Assembly: GCA_050181465.1 (NCBI GenBank)
Contig: JBFXDD010000047.1
Span: 1 to 30,814 of the forward strand
Length of the DNA stretch: 30,814 bases
Source: JACRLW01 sp050181465
GTDB taxonomy: Bacteria; Planctomycetota; UBA1135; UBA2386
Reading direction: 5' to 3'
This document shows positions 1-7,960 of the stretch, piece by piece; positions within the stretch are counted from its first letter, which is position 1, and each line of letters opens with the position of its first letter. The translations under genes were made by a program, and so were the position numbers. Under the pieces are notes generated by a model that saw only the letters and a list, made by a program, of their open reading frames with translations, was not told where the DNA came from and did not search any database.

Positions 1-2
1 TC

Positions 3-116
3 GACGTGTTCGTGTGGCCGAGTGCGGAGAACTCACACCGCACGCTCGCGGCACCGGCGGCGTTCGGTGCGCCTCTCGCGGACCTCCCGTTTCGCGACTG
101 CAGACTCCAGGAATGA
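3..116 (+). CDS. possible C-terminal end of a gene cut by the window edge
   Basis: An open frame enters from the left edge and stops at 114-116. It reads DVFVWPSAENSHRTLAAPAA and continues for 17 more residues, with codon use like real genes here. I do not recognise a family. A start codon at 113 overlaps the stop in ATGA fashion and opens a second short frame whose first 55 codons also look coding, but it degrades after about position 285. The opposite strand from about 285 down to 1 is also open and reads in a protein-like way (for example MFELDAFDPREDVDALQRAP from 187). The strand is therefore undecided, and this may be a decayed gene. Confidence 0.2.
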   Translation, partial: DVFVWPSAENSHRTLAAPAAFGAPLADLPFRDCRLQE

Positions 117-575
117 TCCCTCGGATCGGGGGCCCGCTGGAGCGCATCGACATCCTCGCGGGGGTCGAAGGCGTCGAGCTCGAACATGCGCGGGTGGTTC
201 GACGGATCGCGAACTGCGATCGAATCGAAGGGTCCGTACTCTCGTCGCGGCAGCTCATCGCCAAGAAGAAGGCGGCGGGGAGAAGCCGGCGGGGCGGATG
301 CAGAACCTCGCGGATGTCGAGTGGCTCGAGTGGCAACCCGAACGCGCCGACTGAGCCAGCCACAGACCCCGAGTCTTCGGTTGGACGAAGGCGTCCCTCT
401 CGTTCCGTCGCTTCGCCTCGGCGGGGCACGAAGCTCCGCGTCCGACCTGGAGTCGATGAGCGACGAATCCGCTGCGGCGGCGCTGCCGGCTGCCCGGGCG
501 ACCGGCTGCCCGTGCTCTTTCCACGCTCGCCTCGCGGAGCGGATGGCTTAGAACCCAGACACCGATCCCCATTCC
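117..575. other. no convincing gene; possible gene remnant
   Basis: No frame here is protein-like throughout. On the plus strand, 113-285 in one frame and 290-354 in another frame (ending GRMQNLADVEWLEWQPERAD then a stop) both look coding, as if one coding region were broken by a frameshift near 285. From 355 to 575 I see no protein-like frame, no clear hairpin and no convincing promoter ahead of the gene starting at 576. Confidence 0.3.
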
Positions 576-1787
576 ATGTCACGCACGCTCACGTTCTTCA
601 CCGCCGTCCTGGTCGCCGCCTGCGGTAACGCCCAGGAAACGGATCTCGTCCGCTTCACCGACGCCTTTCCGGGCCAGGAACGCTTCGACCGGCCGATCTT
701 CCTCGCGACCTCTCCCGGCGACACCGGGCACTACTGGATCGTCGAACAGACGGGCCGACTTTGGCGCTTGCCGATCGAAGCGAAGGATGCCGAGCGGAAG
801 TTGGTGCTCGACCTGTCGGCGACCTGCTTCCACCCCGGCAACGGCGGTCACAACGAAGAGGGCTTCCTCGGTTTCGCCTTCGATCCCGCGTACGGCGACG
901 GTAACCGGCACATCTTCACCTATTGGTCGCGCAAGACCGGGGGAAGCGGTCGTCGCACGCAGCGCGAGAGCGTGATCGCGCGCTACACCACGAGTGAGAA
1001 GGACGACGCAGTGGTCGCCGATCCGGCATCCGAGCTGGTCATTCTTCGCGTCGAGCAACCCTACGGCAATCACAACGGTGGAACGATCGAGTTCGGGCCG
1101 GACGGCATGCTCTACGTCGCACTGGGTGACGGCGGCGCTGCGAACGATCCGCACGGCCACGGCCAGAATCTCGGCACCCTCCTCGGCAGCGTTCTGCGGA
1201 TCGACGTGAGGGATGCCACCGCAGAGAAGCCGTACGTGATTCCGTCCGACAATCCCTTCGTCGAGACGGAGGGCGCGCGCGGGGAGATCTGGGCCTACGG
1301 CCTGCGCAATCCGTGGCGTATTTCCTTCGACGCGGCGACCGGCGAACTGTGGTGCGGCGACGTCGGCCAAAACCTCTTCGAAGAAGTCGATCGGCTCGTG
1401 CGCGGCGGCAACTACGGCTGGAACGTCATGGAGGCGACGCATCCGTTTCCGCCGGGTAAGGAAGTCAGCGACGAGCAGCGAGCGAAGTTCGTCGATCCCG
1501 TCGCCGAGTATCCACGTCAGGACGGGATCTCCGTGACCGGCGGCTACGTCTACCGGGGCAAGGCGTTGCCGGATCTCGTCGGTCGATTCGTCTATGCCGA
1601 CTTCGCGCTGAGCACGGTCTGGGCAGTGCGCGAAGACCGTGCGAAGGGCGAGCACGAGGTGACCCGGCTAGGCCGCGCACCGGCGCCGCCGGCGTCGTTC
1701 GCGCAGTTGCCCGACGGCGAGCTGCTGGTGCTCTGCTTCAACGGGCACATCTACCGCGTCGATTCGCCCGCGCGCGACGATCGCTGA
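576..1787 (+). CDS. PQQ-dependent glucose/sorbosone dehydrogenase family lipoprotein
   Basis: This is a 403-residue exported protein of the glucose/sorbosone dehydrogenase (GSDH) family. These soluble six-bladed propellers oxidise sugars using PQQ in the periplasm. The N-terminus MSRTLTFFTAVLVAAC ends in a lipobox, with Cys16 as the likely lipidated residue. Family motifs are present in order: GGHNEEGFLGFAFDP (about 90-104), GNHNGGTIEFGPDGMLYVAL (164-183) with a candidate catalytic His166, LGDGG, AYGLRNPWR (240-248) with the Arg244-Asn245 pair typical of the active site, and GGNYGW. Length and motif spacing fit aldose dehydrogenases of the YliI/Asd type. I see no strong Shine-Dalgarno sequence. 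The start was chosen because the signal peptide begins there. Substrate and PQQ dependence are inferred from the family only. Confidence 0.88.
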   Translation: MSRTLTFFTAVLVAACGNAQETDLVRFTDAFPGQERFDRPIFLATSPGDTGHYWIVEQTGRLWRLPIEAKDAERKLVLDLSATCFHPGNGGHNEEGFLGFAFDPAYGDGNRHIFTYWSRKTGGSGRRTQRESVIARYTTSEKDDAVVADPASELVILRVEQPYGNHNGGTIEFGPDGMLYVALGDGGAANDPHGHGQNLGTLLGSVLRIDVRDATAEKPYVIPSDNPFVETEGARGEIWAYGLRNPWRISFDAATGELWCGDVGQNLFEEVDRLVRGGNYGWNVMEATHPFPPGKEVSDEQRAKFVDPVAEYPRQDGISVTGGYVYRGKALPDLVGRFVYADFALSTVWAVREDRAKGEHEVTRLGRAPAPPASFAQLPDGELLVLCFNGHIYRVDSPARDDR

Positions 1788-1799
1788 GGATCATCGCGC
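1772..1799 (+). terminator. hairpin across the stop codon of the sugar dehydrogenase gene
   Basis: An 11-bp stem (1772-1782 with 1789-1799, one mismatch) closes a 6-nt loop and spans the stop codon at 1785-1787. No T-run follows, so intrinsic termination is only inferred from position. Its right arm shares GCGC with the next hairpin, so the two cannot form together. Confidence 0.45.
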
Positions 1800-1827
1800 A
1801 CGGACGTCGAGCGCCGGACGTGTGCGC
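1796..1827 (-). terminator. hairpin after the stop of the M36-like peptidase gene
   Basis: GCGCAC (1796-1801) pairs with GTGCGC (1822-1827), and ACGTC (1804-1808) pairs with GACGT (1817-1821) around an 8-nt loop. A two-base bulge separates the stems. It starts 5 nt beyond the minus-strand stop codon at 1832-1834. There is no T-run. It probably serves the convergent gene end. Confidence 0.45.
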
Positions 1828-1831
1828 GAGC

Positions 1832-4555
1832 TCAGGGACGACCGATCTCGAGGTCGCCGCCGTTGGAGAACACCAAGCCGGCTGCATTGGCCGGGGCGTC
1901 CACGATCAGCGCCTGCGAGAAGACGTGCTGGCCGACCAGGGCGACGTCGTTCGGGATCGGGATCGTCCAGCCTGCAATACCGCCGGCGTTGCTGGCCGAA
2001 GGCTGGACGATGTCGATCGAGGTCAACAGCGAGCAACCCGCAGCACCGAAGGCGCTCAGCTCGGCGGGGAGGTTGAGGCCAGCCCAGGTGCTGTTCGAGA
2101 AACCGAGCAGCAACGCCGCCGGAGCACTGGGTGCAGCCTGCGACACACTGACCCCGAAGTTCTGACCGATCAACGGAGCACCGTTGCCGGTCATTTGCGG
2201 ACGAGCGCCCGGAATGCCGCCGCCCTGGCAGACCCAGCGCCAAGCCGGCCAGAGGACCGAGCCGGTAGCACCCCAGGTCGTTCCGCCGGCCGTGCGCCGG
2301 AAGTACGTCGTGAGTGCCGCGGTCTGACCCGAGGTCAGCGAGGCGGGACGGATCGAGTCGGACTGACGCTGCGAGATCCACAGGCGTTCGCCGGCCGCAA
2401 ACGCAACCGGTGAGTTGAGGGTCGCCGAGTACCAGCCGACCGAAGTGCCTACCGTGATGCTGCCGGTGCTCACCGCTGTCTGCGACGGGGTGCCGGACCC
2501 TGGAGAGGACTCCCTGTAGACCCGGACTTCGACGGTGGCGTTGCCGCCGGTCGTCGACACGGTGTGCAGTTGGAAGCCGTCCAGCACGCCAGCGGTGGTC
2601 GCCGCGTTGCCGTAGCAGTACTCGTTCGTGAAGGAGTTCGAGAACTGAGCACCACCGTTGGTATTCAGCGACGCGCAGAACGACGGCTGTTGACCCGAAC
2701 CCGGGCACCCTTGGCCATAGGCAGTCCAGCTACCCGAGCAACGCGCGATCGGCGTCGGCAGATTACGGCTCTGCGCCGCGGCGAGGATCTCGGTGCAGTT
2801 CGGCGTGCCGTTGTTCAGGTTGCCGTCGTTGTCGTCGAGGAGGAAGACTTCGCGTACGGCGTTCGGCTGATTGGTCGCGTTCGCCGGCAGCGTGCCGACG
2901 ATGATCTGTTCGGTCACCAAGGCGCCGGCGGAAGCGCCGAGCTTGGTGATGAGGCGACCGCGCAGGTTCCAGCCGAAGCCCATCCAGGTCTGACCCTGTT
3001 GGTGGACACCGCCACCCGCGGGATACGTGAAGGTATTGAGCGCAGTGCGCACGATGCCGCCGGTGGTGGTGAAGTTGCGACCGACGATCGGATCGGCGAG
3101 GCGGAGGATGGCCAGCATGTCGCCCCAGCCTTCGCTCAGACCATCCGTTTGGGAGATCCCGCCGAAGGCATCGTCGACGCCGTGACCCCACTCGTGATAC
3201 ACGACCGAGTTGTAGGCGGTCATGTTGCAGCTTCCGCCGGTGGCGTAGAAGTTGATCGTGTTGTTGGTGTAGAACGCGTTGCAGGTCGACGCGCGGTTCA
3301 CCGTCGCCGTCATGTTGCGCATGTTGATGCGCGTGGTCGGGATGTTGCCCACGATGCCGCGCACCCAGCGGTTCACGTCATCGGTGTGCCAGAACGTCGT
3401 CGTCTGCGACCAGTCGAACTCTGCAGGATTCGGTGCGAGGAGCTGGATCTGGGCGGGGATGCCCGCCGTCGCATTGACGGTGGTGGAGACCAGCGTGCCC
3501 TGCAGCGGGCTGATGCTGCCGAGGAACTCGCCGTTGCCCGCGCCGAGCGACACCGTGAGGCTCACGTTGCCGGTGCCGGCGAAGGGGATGGTGAAGTTGC
3601 CGTTGATGTCCGTGAGTGCGGAACCGATGCCCGTCGCCGTGACGCGGACGCCCGCGAGCGGCTCGTTGGTGCGCGGCGTCAGGGGATCACCCTTGTTCAT
3701 CCATGCCCGCACGGTGCCGGTGATGTCGACCGGCAGGGCGGCATGATTCTTCGCGCGGTTGCGCGCGATCTCGCGGCCGATGTGGCCCTTGGCTTCGACA
3801 TGATCGGCGCGCTCGCCGGTCACGTGCTCGTGACCCATCGCGCACTGGTATACGCGGTTCTCGAAGCGGAACGCTTCGCCCGTGAGCGCATCGACGTAGA
3901 CGTCGCCGACCGTGAGCGCCTCGCCGTTGCGAACATCGACGCCGACGCGCCAAGACAGGCGCGGCTGGCTCCGGACCTTCGACTCGACATCGGCCCAGAT
4001 GACGAGCTTGCCGCTCGGCGCGATGGCCAACTGCTGGCCCATCGGTTGGACCTTCAGGTGGTCGTGCGCAATGGCCCACGCCATCTCCATCGGGATACCG
4101 GGCTTGGTGACGAAGCCTGCCGGGATCTCGACCGACTTGGCGCCGAACATGCCGACGACACCGTTCTGGTTGAGGCGCACGTCGGCGCGACCGCTGACGA
4201 CTTCGAGACCGGCGTACTGCTGGTCGTAGACGAAGATGTAGAGGTGGCGAACTTGCTGGCCGATGGACTCGACGAAGGTCGAGCCGCCGCGGCCGAGCAG
4301 GTCGGCGTGGCGCTCGAGCACGTCGCCCGACAACAGGCGCGCGTGCGCGAGGTCGATCACGCGCGGTGCCACCCGGAGCCCGTCACCGTAGATGGCCTCG
4401 GGGGTGCCGGTGGCGAGATTCCACTCGGCGTGGAAGGTGGCGGGTGCTTGGTCGGCCGTGAAACGGTCCCAAGCAGCGGCAGCGCCACTTTGTTCCTGCG
4501 CGCCCAAGAGGGGCGTGAGCAGGGACAAGATGGAGAGTTGAAAGGCAGTCTTCAT
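1832..4555 (-). CDS. secreted M36-like (fungalysin-type) zinc metallopeptidase with C-terminal module
   Basis: This is a 907-residue exported protein. The start at 4555 was chosen because a clean signal peptide (MKTAFQLSILSLLTPLLGAQ) begins there; the frame is open further upstream but is not protein-like. Residues about 45-240 resemble the FTP/PepSY propeptide of M36 and M4 peptidases. Residues about 277-345 look like a carboxypeptidase-regulatory-like fold. The catalytic region has HEWGH (His454, Glu455, His458) and, 17 residues later, SEGWGD with Glu475 as the expected third zinc ligand, as in fungalysins. A YGQGC motif (613-617) follows, then a region of unknown fold and a terminal module (about 780-907) containing AAGCSLLTS and VGQHVFSQALIVD. 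That module recurs in other proteins of this window. Extracellular proteolysis is inferred, and the substrate is unknown. Confidence 0.82.
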   Translation of the reverse strand: MKTAFQLSILSLLTPLLGAQEQSGAAAAWDRFTADQAPATFHAEWNLATGTPEAIYGDGLRVAPRVIDLAHARLLSGDVLERHADLLGRGGSTFVESIGQQVRHLYIFVYDQQYAGLEVVSGRADVRLNQNGVVGMFGAKSVEIPAGFVTKPGIPMEMAWAIAHDHLKVQPMGQQLAIAPSGKLVIWADVESKVRSQPRLSWRVGVDVRNGEALTVGDVYVDALTGEAFRFENRVYQCAMGHEHVTGERADHVEAKGHIGREIARNRAKNHAALPVDITGTVRAWMNKGDPLTPRTNEPLAGVRVTATGIGSALTDINGNFTIPFAGTGNVSLTVSLGAGNGEFLGSISPLQGTLVSTTVNATAGIPAQIQLLAPNPAEFDWSQTTTFWHTDDVNRWVRGIVGNIPTTRINMRNMTATVNRASTCNAFYTNNTINFYATGGSCNMTAYNSVVYHEWGHGVDDAFGGISQTDGLSEGWGDMLAILRLADPIVGRNFTTTGGIVRTALNTFTYPAGGGVHQQGQTWMGFGWNLRGRLITKLGASAGALVTEQIIVGTLPANATNQPNAVREVFLLDDNDGNLNNGTPNCTEILAAAQSRNLPTPIARCSGSWTAYGQGCPGSGQQPSFCASLNTNGGAQFSNSFTNEYCYGNAATTAGVLDGFQLHTVSTTGGNATVEVRVYRESSPGSGTPSQTAVSTGSITVGTSVGWYSATLNSPVAFAAGERLWISQRQSDSIRPASLTSGQTAALTTYFRRTAGGTTWGATGSVLWPAWRWVCQGGGIPGARPQMTGNGAPLIGQNFGVSVSQAAPSAPAALLLGFSNSTWAGLNLPAELSAFGAAGCSLLTSIDIVQPSASNAGGIAGWTIPIPNDVALVGQHVFSQALIVDAPANAAGLVFSNGGDLEIGRP

Positions 4556-4568
4556 CGAGTTGTGGTGA

Positions 4569-4585
4569 GGTTTCCTCTGGAAACC
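4569..4585. promoter_or_regulatory. perfect 7-bp inverted repeat upstream of the M36-like peptidase
   Basis: GGTTTCC (4569-4575) and GGAAACC (4579-4585) are perfect inverse complements separated by TCT. They sit 13 bp upstream of the peptidase start codon and cover the only purine-rich stretch that could act as a ribosome binding site. This could be an operator or a leader hairpin. Nothing else in the 243-bp gap 4556-4798 stood out. Confidence 0.35.
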
Positions 4586-4798
4586 CGGCACCGGAGACTG
4601 CCAGACCACGCCTCTCCCGGCCTCGTCGGACGAAAGACGAGTTCGCGAGCAGGCACACTGGAGCGACTCAGGCGCCGGAGAGGGGAGGCCGCGAAAGTCT
4701 AGCGCCGACTCGTCGTCGGTGTGCAAGGGTCGGCAACCTCGTCTCGAATCGGCGCGCGATCCTCTCCGGCGCAAATCGTCGCGGGCTGGAGGGACGGA

Positions 4799-7306
4799 TC
4801 AGCGCTCGACCCAGTAGTTCAGCACCTGGAACTGCTGACCCGTGCGCACATCGCGGTGCACGTAGGTGAACAGCCCGAACGAGTATCGATTCGCCGCGAA
4901 GTTCGCCGCGTCGATGGCACCGACGACACCGGTGTAGGTGGTGGAGCTGCCGCTCGTGATGCGCCACGTGTTCTCACTCTCGACTCCGACCGAAACGCCG
5001 ACCAGCACACCGCCGGCGGTGGCTTCCATGTCGCGTTCGTAGCCGACCGCCAGTGCGCCGCCGGACGAGACCGAGGAACCGACCTGCAGGGTGACTTCGG
5101 TGCTGCCGCCGCCCTGGCCCACGCCCACCGGCCCTACGAACAGCCCGCTCTGCGAACCGAGGCGAGCGTTCTTCTCGGCGGCGGTGGGGTAGCTCGACAC
5201 GTCGCCGATGGCGTGACGGAACACCGACTCGTCGATCCTCACCGCATTGTTCGGGACGGTCCGGTTGAAGAACTCACGCTCCGCTTGCAGGGTCACCGGC
5301 GTACGCGGGTAGTTCACGATCACCTTCTGGCCGACGAGCTGCGGATCGGGGTGCGAGAGGATGGTGAAGGTGTACTGGTCGACCGGCACGGTCGTGAACA
5401 CGACGAGGTCCTCGTCCGGAGCCGATGTGAACAAGATCGTGCGCGACAGTTCGTAGGCGCGACCCTGCGTGCGCGTGCCGGCCACCGACAAGGTGTCCTT
5501 CAAGCTGAACTCCGACTGGGTGAGCGGACCGCCGTCGAGATTGACACCGACCGAGACCGACGCGGAGAACGTGATCGAGCGTTCACGCTCGCTACCCGTC
5601 GACGTGGTGTTGCCGAACGCCGTGAACGAGGCGGCGACGTTCTGTCCGATTCCCTGCTGCGTCGGCGGAGCGGCCAGCGCGGCGAGCACCACCGGCTCGG
5701 AGAAGATCAAGCGATACTCGGCCTCCGAGTGGCGCAACACCGGGCTATCGGTGTCGACGTTGACCGGCAGGATGCGCGGATAGACCGGATGCTGGCTGCC
5801 GACGCGCAGGACGCGGAGTTCCCGAATCTTCGTCGTCGTGGTACCTGTCGCCGGGAGGCCGTAGATCTCGACGTGGGACAGTTCACTCGCGTGGATCGCG
5901 AGATCCTCGCGATCGTCACCGTCGAAGTCCCCCGCGACGAAGCTGCAGGTGTTCAGGTCGAAGTGGTGGAAGCCCGAGGAGCTCCAAACGACATGATCGG
6001 GCAGGCGCCAGTCCCGGACCTCGGTGAACGGTGACGCACTGGCGAAGTCCTCGAAGATGAACTGATTGGCCGCGACCTCATCGACACCGTCACCGTCGTA
6101 GTCCAAGCAGTTCATGTGGACCATGCGGACCTGACGATCGGTCGGGCTGTTGCAGCCCGGATAGTGGTAGCTGAAGAACTGCGAACTGATGGTCGCGAAC
6201 TGATGCTGGCGATCGTCGATCGCCGTCACGATGTGCTCGGTGGCTTCGCAGAAGCGAGAGAATCGAGTCAGTCCGCCGACCACGATCTCGTCGAGCCCAT
6301 CGCCGTCGATGTCGCCGCAGTCGATGGCTGCCGTCAGGCCGACCTGCAGGACTTGATTCTGGTCGCGAACGACGAACAGCTCATCACGCAGCATGGCGAA
6401 CGCATTGGCCAGGTCGTCGAGAACCAGAACTCGCGCCGAGCCGGTGGTCGAGTTCACTTCCTGGATCGCGACTGCCAGCTCCGGTCGAGGATCGGCATCG
6501 ACGTTGCCGGCAACCGTCTGCAGGGTCAGGCTGCCGCTCGGCAGGTCGCGCGGCAGGCTGATCGTGCTGCCGAGTTGCGTGAACGCGGTGCCGTCGAATC
6601 GGAACGCCGAGAGCTTGCCTTGCCCGCCCATGGTCAGGCTCAGCACGAGTTCATCCTTGCTGTCGCCATCGAGGTCCACGGCGAGCGCGTGAATGTTCGT
6701 CACCTGATCGTTCGCCGCCATCTGCACGTCGGACATGGCGAAGCCGGAAGCTTCGTCGTCGTAGCGGCGCATGCGGGTCTCGATGCCGGCCTGGTAGATG
6801 AGGACGATCTCCTCGAGGCCGTCACCGTCCATGTCGGCAGCGACCGGCCAAGTCGTGGTCGCGGGAAACTCGCGCGACGCGCCCTGCGGCCGATCCAAGA
6901 AGGGCACCTGGGTCCGATCCTGGGCGAGCAGTTGCTCGGCGGCGGCGGAACCGTCGTCTGCGGTGAGGTCGAACAGCATGAGCGGCTGTTCGCCGACCTG
7001 GGAGGGCGGAGTGCCGATGTTCATGAGCAGCAGTTCATTCGTCCGCGCCAGCACCGGGGTGGTGCCGAGCGGGCTGCTGCTCGAATCGACCAGGACTCCG
7101 GGGGCCGCTTCGCGGGGCGTCTCGGTCGTGTCCACGCCGAGCGTGTTGAGTGCCTGTTCGAGGGTGTTGCTGCCGCCACCGCCGCCACCACCACCACCAC
7201 CGCCGCAGGCGGCGAGGGTTGCCAGGCAGAGCGCGCCGAGGTGGCGACGGGACGGGCGGGGTCGGAGAGAAGTGGCCGGATCGGCGCTGCGAATGGGGTG
7301 GTTCAT
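4799..7306 (-). CDS. FG-GAP/VCBS repeat lipoprotein
   Basis: This is an 835-residue lipoprotein. The start at 7306 gives a signal sequence with the lipobox LAAC (Cys34), followed by eleven consecutive glycines as a flexible linker. The N-terminal half holds at least six calcium-binding FG-GAP/VCBS-type loops: DMDGDGLEEI, DLDGDSKDEL, NVDADPRPEL, DIDGDGLDEI, DYDGDGVDEV and DFDGDDREDL. These suggest an integrin-like beta-propeller on the cell surface. The C-terminal part (roughly residues 560-835) has no repeats I recognise. It is rich in alternating polar and hydrophobic residues (for example ITFSASVSVGV and GGVLVGVSVGVES), which fits long amphipathic beta-strands, and ends GQQFQVLNYWVER. Function is unknown. 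An adhesive or binding role is an inference. Confidence 0.75.
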   Translation of the reverse strand: MNHPIRSADPATSLRPRPSRRHLGALCLATLAACGGGGGGGGGGGSNTLEQALNTLGVDTTETPREAAPGVLVDSSSSPLGTTPVLARTNELLLMNIGTPPSQVGEQPLMLFDLTADDGSAAAEQLLAQDRTQVPFLDRPQGASREFPATTTWPVAADMDGDGLEEIVLIYQAGIETRMRRYDDEASGFAMSDVQMAANDQVTNIHALAVDLDGDSKDELVLSLTMGGQGKLSAFRFDGTAFTQLGSTISLPRDLPSGSLTLQTVAGNVDADPRPELAVAIQEVNSTTGSARVLVLDDLANAFAMLRDELFVVRDQNQVLQVGLTAAIDCGDIDGDGLDEIVVGGLTRFSRFCEATEHIVTAIDDRQHQFATISSQFFSYHYPGCNSPTDRQVRMVHMNCLDYDGDGVDEVAANQFIFEDFASASPFTEVRDWRLPDHVVWSSSGFHHFDLNTCSFVAGDFDGDDREDLAIHASELSHVEIYGLPATGTTTTKIRELRVLRVGSQHPVYPRILPVNVDTDSPVLRHSEAEYRLIFSEPVVLAALAAPPTQQGIGQNVAASFTAFGNTTSTGSERERSITFSASVSVGVNLDGGPLTQSEFSLKDTLSVAGTRTQGRAYELSRTILFTSAPDEDLVVFTTVPVDQYTFTILSHPDPQLVGQKVIVNYPRTPVTLQAEREFFNRTVPNNAVRIDESVFRHAIGDVSSYPTAAEKNARLGSQSGLFVGPVGVGQGGGSTEVTLQVGSSVSSGGALAVGYERDMEATAGGVLVGVSVGVESENTWRITSGSSTTYTGVVGAIDAANFAANRYSFGLFTYVHRDVRTGQQFQVLNYWVER
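7173..7205. repeat. trinucleotide repeat encoding an eleven-glycine tract
   Basis: Eleven consecutive CCN-type triplets (CCG, CCA and GCC phases mixed) encode the poly-glycine linker just after the lipidated cysteine of the FG-GAP lipoprotein. Slippage here would alter linker length in whole codons without breaking the frame. Confidence 0.85.
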
Positions 7307-7382
7307 GGGTCCGCCCCTGGATGCGCAAAGGCCGCCGATCGCCCGCAATCTTGGTGCACCAAGAAAATGCGGCGCACTGCGA

Positions 7383-7401
7383 CCGGGCGAGTCTCACCCG
7401 G
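7383..7401 (-). terminator. hairpin overlapping the stop codon of the ECF sigma gene
   Basis: CCGGGCGAG and CTCACCCGG form a stem with one mismatch, covering the stop codon at 7394-7396. The tip must open, since a single base separates the arms. No T-run follows. Termination or mRNA protection is inferred from position. Confidence 0.35.
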
Positions 7402-7960
7402 CATCCATCGCCCACAGCAGCCAGGCGCGGGCGAAGTACCAGTCCGCTTCCGCGGTCCTCAAGGAGACGCCGACCGCCTCGGCAACCTCCGCCATGGCCA
7501 GTCCGCCGAAGCAGCGCAACTCGGCGACCTGTGCTTTGCGCGCGTCGTGAACCGCGAGCTTCGCCAGCGCCTCGTCGAGGGCCAGCACCGAGATCCTGGC
7601 CTCGGTGTCGTCGGCTTGCGGGTGCAGCCAGGTCACCAGAGTTTCTTCGCGGGCGCCGTCCCGCTTCTGCGCATCCCGTCGTCGTGAATGATCGACGAGG
7701 ATCTGCCGCATCACGCGTGCGCACAGTCGCTGAAAATGGCGGCGATCGGCGAGTTCCGCGATCCGCTGGTCGACGAGCCGCAGGTACACTTCGTGGACCA
7801 GAGCGGTCGGCTCCACGGTGGCGGCTGATTCACGGCGCAGTTGTCGGCGGGCGAGTTCGCGCAGCTCGTCGTAGACCGCCGGCAAGAACGCGTCGAGAGG
7901 CACGTCTTCGCCGCTGCGGTGGCGCTGGAGCATCTGAGTGAACGACGCGGTCTCGGACAT
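7394..7960 (-). CDS. ECF-family RNA polymerase sigma factor
   Basis: This is a 188-residue sigma-70 family factor of the ECF group common in planctomycetes (resembling the TIGR02999 type). Region 2 is FLPAVYDELRELARRQL through TALVHEVYLRLVDQ to LVDHSRRRDAQKR. Region 4 is LDEALAKLAVHDARKAQVAELRCF and AMAEVAEAVGVSLRTAEADW, a helix-turn-helix that would read the -35 element. The start MSETASFTQMLQRHRSGE matches the usual family start. Its ATG (7960-7958) overlaps the ATG of the divergent kinase gene, so its promoter must lie within the kinase coding sequence. No anti-sigma gene is adjacent. The kinase is the likely partner in signalling, by inference. Confidence 0.9.
   Translation of the reverse strand: MSETASFTQMLQRHRSGEDVPLDAFLPAVYDELRELARRQLRRESAATVEPTALVHEVYLRLVDQRIAELADRRHFQRLCARVMRQILVDHSRRRDAQKRDGAREETLVTWLHPQADDTEARISVLALDEALAKLAVHDARKAQVAELRCFGGLAMAEVAEAVGVSLRTAEADWYFARAWLLWAMDAG

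Noticed and set aside
14..628. 204-codon open frame overlapping the sugar dehydrogenase start
   Set aside because: Only its middle part looks coding. The last half is arginine-rich and runs into a well-supported signal peptide in another frame.
2564..4702. Long open frame on the plus strand opposite the M36-like peptidase
   Set aside because: It is the antisense shadow of a gene with clear family motifs. Its translation is rich in Arg, Asp, Val and His without domain features, as expected in GC-rich DNA.
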